Assembly: GCF_003402475.1 (NCBI RefSeq)
Contig: NZ_BFAB01000004.1
Coordinates: forward strand, 62,001 to 126,000
DNA length: 64,000 nt
From: Mycobacterium sp. MFM001
Lineage (GTDB): Bacteria; Actinomycetota; Actinomycetes; Mycobacteriales; Mycobacteriaceae
Reading direction: 5' to 3'
In this document: positions 32,694-42,400 of the stretch, piece by piece
How positions within the stretch are numbered: position 1 is the first letter of the stretch
Layout: every line of letters starts with the position of its first letter
Notes under the pieces: model-generated
Told to the model about the DNA's origin: nothing
Database searches by the model: none
What the model saw: the letters and a program-made list of their open reading frames with translations, nothing else
Program-made: the position numbers and the translations under genes

Positions 32694-33644
32694 TCAGCCC
32701 ACACCCGCATATGAATGCAGGCCCACAGTCACCAGGTTAACGAAGAACAGGTTGAAGACCATGGCCACGAAGCCGACCACGTTGATCCAGGCGGCTTTGC
32801 GGTCGCGCCACCCAGCCGTCGACCTGGCATGAAGGTAGGCGGCGTACACCACCCAGGCGATAAACGCCACAGTTTCCTTGGGGTCCCAGCCCCAGTAGCG
32901 GCCCCAGGCTTCCTCGGCCCAGATCGCGCCGAATATCACCCCGAACCCGAAGACCGGGAAGCCGAAGATCGTCGTCCGGTAGGCGATGCGGTCCAGGGTT
33001 TGCGCGTCGGGCAGCCCCTGCACCACGCGAGCGTCGCTCCACCGGGAAGTCTTCAGCAGAAAGAGGATGCTGGCGACGCCGGCCACCAGGAACACCCCGG
33101 AGCCCAGGCTGACCACCGACACATGGATGGGCAGCCAGTAGGACTGCAGTGCCGGCATCACCGGCGCGGCGTTGGCGTACAGCCAGCGCCCCGACACCGT
33201 CAGCAAGATCAGCACCGGCAGCAGCAGGAACACCCATAGCGGGCGGTATTGCGGGCGGCGCAGCGTGACCGCGCCGGCGACCAGGCCGCAGAAGCAGGTC
33301 AGGTTGATGAACTCGTACATGTTGCCCCACGGCACCCGCGCGGTGGCCAGACCGCGCAGCACAATGCACGCCGCCAGCATCGCGATCCCGACGTAGACCA
33401 GCGCCAGACCGGCCCGCCCGACGCGTTCGTCAAACGGGCGCCGCGGGGTCTCCTGCACGACGCCCGGAGTGGCGCTGTCGGCGGCAACTCCGGCGCTCAC
33501 CAGCTCCCGGTCGGGGCGGCGGCTGCGGGTGTAGGCGAGTTCGACGGCCAGCAGCAGCAGCGCCACCACCAGCACCACCACCGCCGACGTGAACGCCCAG
33601 TCGGACGTCCGCGCCAGCCCCAGGTGGATGTGGGTGGTGTTCAT
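32694..33644 (-). CDS. ccsB: Cytochrome c biogenesis protein CcsB (heme handling)
   Basis: The 316-residue membrane protein starts at ATG 33644, overlapping the resB stop by 4 nt. It has eight or so helices and the tryptophan-rich heme-binding motif in WGRYWGWDPKETVAFIAWVVYAAYLHAR (only its core WGWDPKE is diagnostic). Conserved histidines occur at LPIHVSV and in AAYLHAR, expected heme ligands. It belongs to system II cytochrome c maturation, moving heme across the membrane and attaching it with ResB. M. tuberculosis calls the homologue ccsA (Rv0529). Part of the ccsB-resB-ccdA-TlpA operon. Confidence 0.95.
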   Translation of the reverse strand: MNTTHIHLGLARTSDWAFTSAVVVLVVALLLLAVELAYTRSRRPDRELVSAGVAADSATPGVVQETPRRPFDERVGRAGLALVYVGIAMLAACIVLRGLATARVPWGNMYEFINLTCFCGLVAGAVTLRRPQYRPLWVFLLLPVLILLTVSGRWLYANAAPVMPALQSYWLPIHVSVVSLGSGVFLVAGVASILFLLKTSRWSDARVVQGLPDAQTLDRIAYRTTIFGFPVFGFGVIFGAIWAEEAWGRYWGWDPKETVAFIAWVVYAAYLHARSTAGWRDRKAAWINVVGFVAMVFNLFFVNLVTVGLHSYAGVG

Positions 33645-35251
33645 CGGACGCTCAACTCCTTCCGGTCGCCCGCGTCGAACCCGGCCAGTAAGCGGCTGGT
33701 CAGGCGTTCGAATTCGTCGCCCCAGCCGGAGTTGTCGGTGCGGGCCAGGCCGCCCAGCTCGACGTTCACCGTACCGTCGTCAGCGTCCACGATCCGCGCC
33801 CATATCCGCCGTCGTCGCACCAGCAGCGATACCAGCAAGCCGGCCATCATCACCGATGCGGAGATCAGCACCCAGATCTGGCCGGGGTCGTGGGAGACCT
33901 GCAGGTTGACGAACGGCACGGCGCCGTCGAAGCGCACCACGGTGCCGTCCGGAAGGTTTGCCGCCTCACCCGCGCGCAGGTTCACCCGCTTGGCCTTGGT
34001 CAACCGGTGCTGCTCGATCAGCCGGGGATCCAGGGTGTACAGCGACTGCGGCCGGCCGGTGTCCAGCCCGGTGTCGCCCTGGTAGATGTCGACGGCCACC
34101 GCGGGCGCGTTCAGGGCGGGAAAGCTCGACGACAGCAGTGTGCCGTCGAGTTGCTCGGTGGGGGCGAGCAGTCCCTGGATGGCGATCTGGTGTTTGCGAC
34201 GCTGATCTGGGTTGCGATAGCTGCCGGCCGGCGGGTCGATGCGGGCCACGCCCGATGACAGCAGGGTCTGCGGGTTGTCGGGCCGCCACTGCACGGTCGA
34301 CGTGCGGGTCTGCCCGTCCGGGAAGGTCACCGTGAACGTCGGGGCGTAGCCGTGGCCCTGCAGGTACACCCGGTCGCCGCCGGTGCGCAGCGGGTGGTTG
34401 ACCTCCAGCCGGTAGGGCCGCCAGCTGTCGGTCGTCAGGTCGCCGCCGGTCTGGTAGTCGATGTTGGCGGAGAACGACGTGGCCTGGCCCGACGGCAGGT
34501 AGTGAGCGTCAAAGTTGTTGACGCGGATGCAGATTGGGTGCAGCGAGGTGCCGTCGACGGTGTTGCCGGCGCGGAAGGAGTCGAACGCGGCCGGCGACGC
34601 CGAGCAGAACCCGGGGCCGCCGTCGGCGATGACGATCACGTTGCCCTCGTAGCCGAACATCTTCCCGACGCCCACCGCGAGCAGCAGGCCCAGCAACGCG
34701 AAATGGAATGCGAGATTGCCGAATTCGCGCAGATAGCCTTTTTCGGCCGAGATTTCGTTGCCGCGGATGACCTTGCGCCAGCCACGCAACCGCGACGCGA
34801 TTGTTGCCACGACGTCGTCGGGCTGCCCGGCAATCGTGGCGGTGGCGTGCTTGGGCAGCCGGGCCAGGTTACGCGGCGCCGCAACGGGTTTGGCGCGCAG
34901 GCTTTTCGCGTGCTCGATCATCCGCGGGGTCAGGCAGCCGACCAGCGACACGAACAGCAACACGTAGATCGCGGTGAACCAGAAGCTGCCGAACACGTCG
35001 AACGCCTGCACCGCGTCCAGCCACGGCCCGATCACCGGATGGGCGGCCAGGTAGTCGTCGACCTTGTCGGCGTTGAGGCTGCGTTGCGGCAAAAGCGCGC
35101 CGGGGATCGCGCCGAGCGCCAGCAGGAACAGCAGCACCAGCGCGGTGCCCATCGACGTCAGCGCCCGCCAGGTGTTGCGGGCTGTGGCGAGCAGACGCAG
35201 AATCGCACGGCGCGGGCCCCGCGCGTGCGATTCTGCGTCTGCTCGCGCCAC
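33641..35251 (-). CDS. resB: Cytochrome c biogenesis protein ResB
   Basis: From GTG 35251 the protein has 536 residues; this start shares one base with the ccdA stop. An N-terminal helix (MGTALVLLFLLALGAIPGAL) is followed by QRSLNADKVDDYLAAHP, two more helices, a large external domain (about residues 220-470) and a last helix ISASVMMAGLLVSLLV. Together with CcsB it forms the heme ligation complex of system II. Codons 3 to 22 are made of a 60-bp palindrome, and no other in-frame start exists before the first helix's Met. M. tuberculosis Rv0528 has 529 residues. Confidence 0.94.
   Translation of the reverse strand: MARADAESHARGPRRAILRLLATARNTWRALTSMGTALVLLFLLALGAIPGALLPQRSLNADKVDDYLAAHPVIGPWLDAVQAFDVFGSFWFTAIYVLLFVSLVGCLTPRMIEHAKSLRAKPVAAPRNLARLPKHATATIAGQPDDVVATIASRLRGWRKVIRGNEISAEKGYLREFGNLAFHFALLGLLLAVGVGKMFGYEGNVIVIADGGPGFCSASPAAFDSFRAGNTVDGTSLHPICIRVNNFDAHYLPSGQATSFSANIDYQTGGDLTTDSWRPYRLEVNHPLRTGGDRVYLQGHGYAPTFTVTFPDGQTRTSTVQWRPDNPQTLLSSGVARIDPPAGSYRNPDQRRKHQIAIQGLLAPTEQLDGTLLSSSFPALNAPAVAVDIYQGDTGLDTGRPQSLYTLDPRLIEQHRLTKAKRVNLRAGEAANLPDGTVVRFDGAVPFVNLQVSHDPGQIWVLISASVMMAGLLVSLLVRRRRIWARIVDADDGTVNVELGGLARTDNSGWGDEFERLTSRLLAGFDAGDRKELSVR
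35187..35246. repeat. 60-bp perfect palindrome inside the start of resB
   Basis: Arms 35187-35209 and 35224-35246 are perfect 23-base reverse complements (GCGAGCAGACGCAGAATCGC at the outer end). The 14-base loop is itself nearly self-complementary (CGCGGG-C-CCCGCG), so almost all 60 bases can pair. It lies 5 bases past the ccdA stop and encodes residues 3-22 of ResB if the GTG start is right. It looks like an intergenic palindromic repeat that has been absorbed into a gene. Confidence 0.9.
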
Positions 35252-36012
35252 TAGACCGGCAGCCTCACGTCGGAGACGAACGCGTCGCGCAGCCACGAGA
35301 CGAAGTCGTTCCACACGCCGGTGAGCAGCGCCAGCCCGACGGCGATCAGCAGCACGCCGCCGACGATCTGCAGCGCGCGGGTGTGCCGACGCAGCCAGCC
35401 CAGCCCGGCGACTGCCGACGCAGAGCCAAAAGCCAACAGCACGAATGGAACTCCCAGCCCCAGGCAGTAGGCGATCACCAGTACGATGCCGCGCGCCACG
35501 CTGGCGCCGTCGGTGGCCGAGGCGACGGTGATCACCCCGGTCAGCGTCGGGCCCAGGCACGGCGTCCAACCCAGCGCGAACACCGCGCCCAGCAGCGGCG
35601 CGCCCGCCACCGTCGACAACTGCCGCGGCGTGAACCGGGCCTGGCGCTGCAGTGCGGGAATGAACCCGACGAACACCAGGCCCATCACGATGGTCAGCGC
35701 ACCGCCAACCCGTTGCAGCACAAGCTGATTCGTGATCAGCGTGGTCGTCATGCCCAGCACCGCGACGGTGCCGAGCACGAACACCGCGGTGAAGCCTGCC
35801 ACGAACAACGCCGCCGACCCGGCGACCCGCCAGCGCGCGGCGTGGGCCTGCCGTTCGTCGACGCCGACCACCGCCGCCAGATACGACAGGTAGCCGGGCA
35901 CCAGCGGCACCACGCACGGCGACGCGAACGACACCAGTCCCGCGAGCAGGCACACTCCCAGCGCCACCAGCAGCGGCCCGGCGGCGGCGATTTCGGTGAA
36001 CCCGCTGCTCAT
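35251..36012 (-). CDS. ccdA: Cytochrome c biogenesis protein CcdA
   Basis: The 253-residue protein starts at ATG 36012, overlapping the thioredoxin stop by 4 nt (ATGA). It has six membrane helices. LAGLVSFASPCVVPLVPGYLSYL holds the first redox Cys-Pro motif and GAVFALGWTPCLGPTLTGVI the second; the pair takes electrons from cytoplasmic thioredoxin and passes them to an outer thioredoxin-like protein. M. tuberculosis Rv0527 is the homologue. The neighbour TlpA-like lipoprotein is the expected acceptor, and ResB/CcsB use the reduced apocytochrome. Confidence 0.95.
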   Translation of the reverse strand: MSSGFTEIAAAGPLLVALGVCLLAGLVSFASPCVVPLVPGYLSYLAAVVGVDERQAHAARWRVAGSAALFVAGFTAVFVLGTVAVLGMTTTLITNQLVLQRVGGALTIVMGLVFVGFIPALQRQARFTPRQLSTVAGAPLLGAVFALGWTPCLGPTLTGVITVASATDGASVARGIVLVIAYCLGLGVPFVLLAFGSASAVAGLGWLRRHTRALQIVGGVLLIAVGLALLTGVWNDFVSWLRDAFVSDVRLPV

Positions 36013-36617
36013 TGCGGTCCCGGCGGCGCCTGATCTTCGGTGGCGACTCGCTGCACAACCGGCTGCAGGTCCTCGGCGAGCAGTTCGCGCAGGAACACGG
36101 CGGCGACGCGGTGCCGGCGGTCGAGCACCACCGTGGACGGGATGACCGTGGTGGGGTATTTGCCGCCGAACGCGATCATCGTGCGCATCGCCGGGTCGTA
36201 GATCGACGGGAACGTCACGTGGCGGTCGGTGACGAAGTCCTGCGCGGCCTGACGGTTGTTGTCGCGCACGTCGATACCGAGGAACGCCACCCCGTCGGCG
36301 CGGGTGGCGTCGTAAACCTGTTGCAGCTGCGCGACTTCGGCGCGGCACGGCCCGCACCACTGCCCCCACACGTTGATCACGACGACCTTGCCGGGAAAGT
36401 CGTCGACGGACAGCGTGCGGGCGGGATCCATCAGGTCCGGGCCGGCCAGCGGCCCGGGGCGGCCGCGGTGGTCGGGCGGGTTGTAGAAGATGTCCGTCTT
36501 TCCGCCCGGCGCGACGAACTCGAAGGTGCCGCCCTGTGCGACGGCGTCGTCGCCGTGAGAGCAGCCGGCCAGCAGCGCGGCCAGCACCGCGCCGAGGATC
36601 GCCAGCCAGCGAGCCAC
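36009..36617 (-). CDS. ResA/TlpA-like thioredoxin lipoprotein
   Basis: The 202-residue product starts at ATG 36617 and has a signal sequence with lipobox LLAGC (Cys19), so it is anchored outside the membrane. The thioredoxin fold begins near residue 65; GKVVVINVWGQWCGPCRAEV holds the CGPC active site (Cys88, Cys91), and the cis-Pro lies in TTVIPSTVVLD. ResA-type proteins reduce the CxxCH cysteines of apocytochrome c. It is the first gene of the four-gene maturation set and is 1 nt from the histidine phosphatase stop, so all may be one transcript starting at hemL. M. tuberculosis Rv0526 has 216 residues. Confidence 0.94.
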   Translation of the reverse strand: MARWLAILGAVLAALLAGCSHGDDAVAQGGTFEFVAPGGKTDIFYNPPDHRGRPGPLAGPDLMDPARTLSVDDFPGKVVVINVWGQWCGPCRAEVAQLQQVYDATRADGVAFLGIDVRDNNRQAAQDFVTDRHVTFPSIYDPAMRTMIAFGGKYPTTVIPSTVVLDRRHRVAAVFLRELLAEDLQPVVQRVATEDQAPPGPQ

Positions 36618-36618
36618 G

Positions 36619-37221
36619 TCAACAGCCGCCCGGCAGTGAGTACTCCACGTCGACCAGCCGGTCGCCGTCGAACACCAGCGAAGTCACCGAACCCACCGCG
36701 CATTGCCGCCGCGTCGGCCAGTGCCAGAGCCGCCGGCCGGTCAGGTGCAGGCGCACCGTCCAGATCGGCAACTGGTGACTCACGCACACGGCTTCATGCC
36801 CGGCGGCACGGGCCCGCGCCTTGTCGACCGCGGTGCTCATCCGGGCCGCGATCTGGGCATACGGCTCACCCCAGGACGGGGTGAACGGGTTGCGCAGATG
36901 CCACCACACCCGCGGGTCGCGCCAGGCGCCGTCGCCCGGCGAAACACCGCGGCCCTGCAGGATGTTGGTCGATTCGATCAGGTCGGGATCGGTGTCGATG
37001 GGCAGGTCGTGGCGGGCGGCGATGGGCGCGGCGGTCTCCTGCGCGCGCTGCAGCGGCGAGGCGATCACCGCGACCACGTCGCGGTCGGCCAGCGCGTCGG
37101 CTACCGCCTGAGCCTGCCGAATTCCCTTGTCGGACAGGCGGAATCCCGGCAGACGGCCGTAGAGGACGCCGTCGGGGTTGTACACCTCGCCGTGGCGCAC
37201 CAAATGAATCCGGGTCTGCAT
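36619..37221 (-). CDS. Histidine phosphatase family protein (Rv0525-like)
   Basis: I choose ATG 37221 ([13 protein letters not shown], 200 residues) since AAGGAG lies five bases upstream; ATG 37224 would be only two bases from it. The phosphatase signature is HLVRHGEVYNPDG with the catalytic His and Arg, followed by LPGFRLSDKGIRQAQAVAD, IASPLQRAQETAAPIA, and the second His in VCVSHQLPIWTVRLHL. These enzymes remove phosphate from small molecules or proteins; the substrate is unknown. Position after hemL is the same as M. tuberculosis Rv0525. Confidence 0.92.
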   Translation of the reverse strand: MQTRIHLVRHGEVYNPDGVLYGRLPGFRLSDKGIRQAQAVADALADRDVVAVIASPLQRAQETAAPIAARHDLPIDTDPDLIESTNILQGRGVSPGDGAWRDPRVWWHLRNPFTPSWGEPYAQIAARMSTAVDKARARAAGHEAVCVSHQLPIWTVRLHLTGRRLWHWPTRRQCAVGSVTSLVFDGDRLVDVEYSLPGGC

Positions 37222-38510
37222 CATTGCTCCTTGGCGGCCGCCGCGGCCGCGGGTAGTGCGTCGGCGATCCGGTCGAACGCGGCGTCGTCGAGCGCGGCCG
37301 AGACGAACCACGCCTCGAACGCGCTGCACGGCGGGTAGACACCGGCGTCGAGCAGAGCATGGAAGAACGGGGGGTAGCGCCAGGTGTCGCTGGCGCGGGC
37401 GGTCGCGAAGTCGGTCACCGGCTCGTCGGCGAAGAACACCGACAGCATGTTGCCGGCCCGCGGAATCTGGTGTGGCACATCGGCCTTTGTGAGCGCATCG
37501 GAGAGCAGCGCGGCCAGCCGGTCGGCGTTGGCGTCCAGCGCTTGGTAGACGGCGTCGTCGGCCGCCCGCAGCGTGGCCAATCCCGCGGCCACCGCCACCG
37601 GATTACCGGACAGCGTGCCGGCCTGATACACCGGGCCGAGTGGGGCCAGCCGTTCCATCACCTCGGCCCGCCCGCCGAACGCCGCGGCCGGCAGCCCGCC
37701 GCTCATCACCTTGCCGAACGTGAACAGGTCCGCGTCCACCGGATCGATTCCGTACCAACCGCTTCGGCTGACCCGGAAACCGGTCATCACCTCGTCGACG
37801 ATCAGCAGCGCGCTGTGCTCGGCGGTGATCGTTCGCAGCGCGGCGTTGTAGCCGGGCGCCGGCGGGACGACGCCCATATTGCCGGGGCTGGCCTCGGTGA
37901 TCACCGCGGCGATCTGGTCGCCGAACCGGGCGAACGCCTCGCGTACCGCGTCAATGTCGTTGTAGGGCAACACGATTGTGTCGGCCGCGGTGGCCCCGGT
38001 GACGCCCGGCGAGGACGGCAGGCCCAGCGTCGCGACGCCGGATCCGGCGTCGGCCAATAACGCGTCGACGTGGCCGTGGTAGCAGCCGGAGAACTTGACG
38101 ATCTTGGCGCGACCGGTGTAGCCGCGGGCCAGCCGCACCGCGCTCATCGTGGCCTCGGTGCCCGAGTTCACCAGCCGGATCAGGTCCACCGGTGCCACCC
38201 GGTCGACGATCTCGCTCGCCAGCTCGGTCTCCGCGGGCGTCGGCGCCCCGAACGAGACGCCGAAGGCCGCGGCGTGCTGCACGGCGTCGACCACCGCGGG
38301 GTGGGCGTGGCCCAGGATCATCGGGCCCCACGAGCAGACCAGATCGACGTAGCGGTTGCCGTCGGCGTCGGTGAGCCAGTAGCCGCCGGCCTCGGTGATG
38401 AAGCGCGGTGTGCCACCCACGGCCTTGAACGCGCGTACCGGCGAGTTCACCCCGCCCGGGATGACGGCGCAGGCGTCGTCGAACAGCTTGCCCGAAGCCT
38501 CGGTACCCAT
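37221..38510 (-). CDS. hemL: Glutamate-1-semialdehyde 2,1-aminomutase
   Basis: From ATG 38510 the protein has 429 residues. This PLP enzyme makes 5-aminolevulinate from glutamate-1-semialdehyde, the second step of C5 heme synthesis. [69 protein letters not shown] and the PLP lysine in [18 protein letters not shown] are all present. It lacks a 20-odd residue insertion that I recall in the M. tuberculosis protein (462 residues) after the LGLPSSPGV region. Its partner hemA is about 19 kb away. Confidence 0.97.
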   Translation of the reverse strand: MGTEASGKLFDDACAVIPGGVNSPVRAFKAVGGTPRFITEAGGYWLTDADGNRYVDLVCSWGPMILGHAHPAVVDAVQHAAAFGVSFGAPTPAETELASEIVDRVAPVDLIRLVNSGTEATMSAVRLARGYTGRAKIVKFSGCYHGHVDALLADAGSGVATLGLPSSPGVTGATAADTIVLPYNDIDAVREAFARFGDQIAAVITEASPGNMGVVPPAPGYNAALRTITAEHSALLIVDEVMTGFRVSRSGWYGIDPVDADLFTFGKVMSGGLPAAAFGGRAEVMERLAPLGPVYQAGTLSGNPVAVAAGLATLRAADDAVYQALDANADRLAALLSDALTKADVPHQIPRAGNMLSVFFADEPVTDFATARASDTWRYPPFFHALLDAGVYPPCSAFEAWFVSAALDDAAFDRIADALPAAAAAAKEQ

Positions 38511-38610
38511 GGCCACCAGTGTCCCAGCTGCGGTAAAACCGTCGACTACAGGGTGTAGTTCTGGGCCGATGGGGTTGAGTTGGGCGGCCGGCGGCGGGTT
38601 GGATAGCGAC

Positions 38611-39006
38611 ATGCAACTACCGCAACGGCTCGCCCGGTTCAATCGGCACGTCACCAACCCGATCCAGCGAATGTGGGCCGGCTGGCTCCCCGGCTTCGGG
38701 ATCCTCGAGCACGTCGGGCGGCGCTCCGGCAAGCCGTACCGCACCCCGCTGAATGTGTTCAGCGCCACCGTCGACGGGAAGCCCGGCGTGGCGATCCTGC
38801 TGACCTACGGCCCGGACCGTGACTGGCTGAAGAATCTCAACGCTGCTGGCGGCGGGCGGATACGGCGCAACGGAAAAACGTTCGGCGTCGTGCAGCCGCG
38901 CACGGTTACCAAGGAAGAAGCGGCCCCTTACATCAGCGGCCGGTCGCGGGCCCTGTTCGCCAGGCTGCCGTTCGAGCAGGCGGTTCTGCTCACCAAGATC
39001 GACTAG
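38611..39006 (+). CDS. Deazaflavin-dependent nitroreductase-family protein (Rv0523c-like)
   Basis: From ATG 38611 the product has 131 residues, the same as M. tuberculosis Rv0523c. The Ddn-type split barrel shows as [62 protein letters not shown] and a terminal [11 protein letters not shown]. The DxxWxxN helix is the usual F420-binding part. It diverges from hemL across 100 nt and is followed one nucleotide after its stop by a close paralogue. Probably an F420H2-dependent reductase; substrate unknown. Confidence 0.88.
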   Translation: MQLPQRLARFNRHVTNPIQRMWAGWLPGFGILEHVGRRSGKPYRTPLNVFSATVDGKPGVAILLTYGPDRDWLKNLNAAGGGRIRRNGKTFGVVQPRTVTKEEAAPYISGRSRALFARLPFEQAVLLTKID

Positions 39007-39007
39007 C

Positions 39008-39394
39008 GTGCTGTTCTCCCGAGCGCATGCCCGGTTCAACCGCCGGGTGACCAACCGCATCGTGTTGCCGCTTTCCGGCTGGCTGCCGGTGTGGTCGGTC
39101 GTCGAGCACGTGGGACGTCGTTCCGGGAAGACCTACCGCACGCCGGTGTCGGCCTTCCGCACCCGCGACGGCGGCGTCGCCGTCTTGCTGCCCTACCGGC
39201 CGGATCGGGACTGGGTGAAGAACCTGCTGGCGGCGGGGCGCGGCCGAGTCACGCTGTACGGCAAGACGTTTGACGTCACCGACCCGCGGATTGTGCCGAC
39301 CGGGGAGGCCGCCGATTTGGTGAAGGCGCCCTGGGGGCAGTTGCTGGGGTTGACGAGGGTCGAATCGACCCTGTTGCTCACCCGCGCCGGCTGA
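39008..39394 (+). CDS. Deazaflavin-dependent nitroreductase-family protein, tandem paralogue
   Basis: The 128-residue protein starts at GTG 39008, one base after the stop of the preceding gene, so it is read from the same transcript. It aligns throughout with its neighbour: [72 protein letters not shown], and the ending TRVESTLLLTRAG. The pair arose by tandem duplication, and the copies have diverged mainly outside the F420-binding helix. Substrate unknown. Confidence 0.86.
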   Translation: MLFSRAHARFNRRVTNRIVLPLSGWLPVWSVVEHVGRRSGKTYRTPVSAFRTRDGGVAVLLPYRPDRDWVKNLLAAGRGRVTLYGKTFDVTDPRIVPTGEAADLVKAPWGQLLGLTRVESTLLLTRAG

Positions 39395-39424
39395 AGTGGG
39401 TACTCACGGCAGAGGGAGGCGACC

Positions 39425-42400
39425 ATGACCGAAACGGGACGAGAGCAACGCCTGGCTCACCGCATCGAGGAGCTGTACGCCAACGACCCGCAGTTCCGCG
39501 CCGCGGCGCCGTTACCGCAGGTCACCGCTGCCGCCCATCAGACCGGACTGCGGCCCTGGCAGGTGGTCGAGGAATACCTCACCGGTTACGCCGACCGGCC
39601 GGTGCTGGGACAGCGGTCCCGTGAGCTGATAGGCCAGGACGCTCCCGGCCGCGCGACGGCGACGCTGCTGCCGGGTTTCGAGACCATCACCTATCAACGG
39701 TTGCGGGAGCGCGTGGAGGCGCTCTCCAGCGTGTGGGACGCGAACCTGCCGGGGGGTTTCAAACCCGGCGACTTCGTGGCCGTCCTGGGCTTCACCAGTA
39801 TCGGCTACGCGATCATCTACCTGACCTGCATCCGGCTCGGTGCGGTATTCGTGCCGCTGCAAACCAGCTCGACGGCGCAGCAGTTGAAACCGATTGCCGC
39901 CGAGACGGGGCCAAGGATTTTCGCGGCCAGTATCGAGTCGCTGGACACCGCGGTCGACGTGGTGATCGACACGCCGTCGGTCGAGCGGCTGGTGGTGTTC
40001 GACTACTTCAACTACGACCACGAGCAGCGTGCCAAGTACCAGGACGCGTGTGAACGCCTTAGCGCCGCGGGCCGCGACCTGGACGTGATGCCGCTGTTGC
40101 CGGAACTGGACTCCGGGCGCAAGCTGCCGGTGATCCCACCGTTCATCCCTCCGCCCGACGAGAATCCGCTGGCCACACTGATTTACACGTCCGGCAGCAC
40201 CGGCACCCCGAAGGGCGCGATGTACACCGCCGACATGGTGACCCGGCTGTGGCAGCGTCCGCACAGCCCGTCGCTGGACATCGGCAAGCAGATCCCGGCG
40301 ATCCATCTGCAGTACATGCCGCTCTCCCACGTGTACGGGCTGGAATGGCTGATCGCCACGCTGGCATCCGGCGGGATCGGCTACTTCACCGCCAAGAGCG
40401 ACATGTCGACGCTGTTCGACGACATCGCGCTGGTCCGGCCCACGGCGCTGAACCTGGTGCCGCGGGTGTGCGACTTGATCTACCGGCGCTACCGCAAAGA
40501 GTTGGACCAACGATCCGGCGCACAGGCTGACGACGAGGTGAAAGCCGAACTGCGCCAAGACTTTCTCGGCGGCCGAGTGGTGTCGGCGATGTGCGGCAGC
40601 GCGCCGCTGTCCAAGCAGATGCACGCGTTCATGGAGTCGCTGCTCGACGTCACCGTCGCCGACGGCTACGGCGCCACCGAAACCGGCGGCGGGATCATGC
40701 GCAACGGCATCATCCGCCGGCCACCGGTGACCGAGTACAAGCTCGTCGACGTCCCGGAACTGGGCTACTTCACCTCCGACAAACCGCATCCGCGCGGCGA
40801 GCTCTACGTCAAGGCAAGCAACGTCATCCCCGGCTACTTCAAGCATCCCGAGCTCTCGGCGCAGATCTTCGACGATGACGGCTTCTACAAGACCGGCGAC
40901 ATCATGGAGGAGCTCGAGCCGGATCACCTGAAATATCTGGACCGGCGCAACAACGTCATCAAGCTGTCCCAGGGCGAGTTCGTCGCGGTGTCCCAGCTGG
41001 AGGCGATCTACACCGCCAGCCCCTACATCCGGCAGATCTATCTGCACGGCAGCAGCGACCAGCCGTTCCTGCTGGCGGTGGTGGTGCCCAACGACGACGC
41101 GATCGGCGACGGCGACGCACGGGCCCTGATCGCCGACTCGTTGCAGCAGATCTCCGCCGAAAATCACTTGCAGCCCTACGAGATTCCGCGCGACTTCCTG
41201 ATCGAGCAGCAGCGGTTCACCCGCGACAACGGGCTGCTGTCCGGGGTCGGCAAGCTGCTGCGCCCGGCGCTGCGAGCCCGTTACGGCGAACGGCTCGATG
41301 CGCTGTACGCCGACATCGCCGCCGGGCAGGAAAACCAGATCGACGAGCTGCGGGCGGCGGCCGCCGAACTGCCGACCATCGACACGGTACGGCGCGCCGC
41401 CGTCGCCACCCTGGGCCTGGAGGCCTCCGAGGCGGGCATGCCCGCTGATGCGAAATTCATCGAGCTGGGCGGTGATTCGCTGTCGGCATTCTCGTTCGGA
41501 TCGCTGCTGGAGCAGATCTACCACGTGGACGTTCCGGTGCAGACCATCGTCAGCCCGACCGCGACGCTGGCCACCATCGCCCGCTACATCGACGGCGAAC
41601 GCGACGCGGCCTCCACGCGGCCCACGTTCGCGTCGGTGCACGGGCGTGGCGCGACGGAGGCCCGCGCCAGCGATCTGTCGCTGGAGAAGTTCATCGACGC
41701 CGACACTTTGGCTGCGGCGCCGGCACTTTCGGTCTCGAACGGGCCCATCAGGACTGTCCTGTTGACCGGCGCCAACGGCTACCTTGGCCGCTTCTTGTGC
41801 CTGGAATGGCTCGAGCGGCTCGCCGAGGCCGGTGGCACGCTGATCTGCATTGTGCGCGGCGCCGACCCCGTCGCCGCGCGGCAGCGCATCGAGGCCGCGA
41901 TCGACACGGGCGACGCCGAGGTGTCGGCGCACTTCCGCGCCCTGGCCGCAGATCATCTCGAGGTGCTGTCCGGTGACCTCGGGGCGGCGAACCTAGGCGT
42001 CGACAGCCAAACGTGGGACCGGCTCGCGGAGTCGGTGGATCTGATTGTGCACGCCGCGGCGATGGTCAACCACGTGCTGCCCTACAGCCAGTTGTTCGGC
42101 CCGAACGTGGTGGGCACCGCCGAGATCGTCAAGCTGGCAATTACCAAGCGGCTCAAGCCCGTTACGTACCTGTCGACGGTGGCGGTGACGGCGCTGCCCG
42201 ACGGCAGCTTCATCGGCGAGGACGTCGACGTGCGTGAGGCGTCGCCGTCGCGCTCGCTCGGTGCCGCTTATGCCAGCGGGTATGCGACCAGCAAGTGGGC
42301 CGGCGAGGTGCTGCTGCGCGAGGCCAACGACCTGTGCGGTCTGCCGGTCGCGGTGTTCCGCTCCGACATGATTCTGGCGCACAGCCGCTATTCGGGTCAG

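Noticed and set aside
39512..41956. Long 814-codon open frame opposite the carboxylic acid reductase gene
   Set aside because: It is a mirror of the GC-rich codon bias of the real gene, with low-complexity Arg/Gly/Val-rich translation and no domain.
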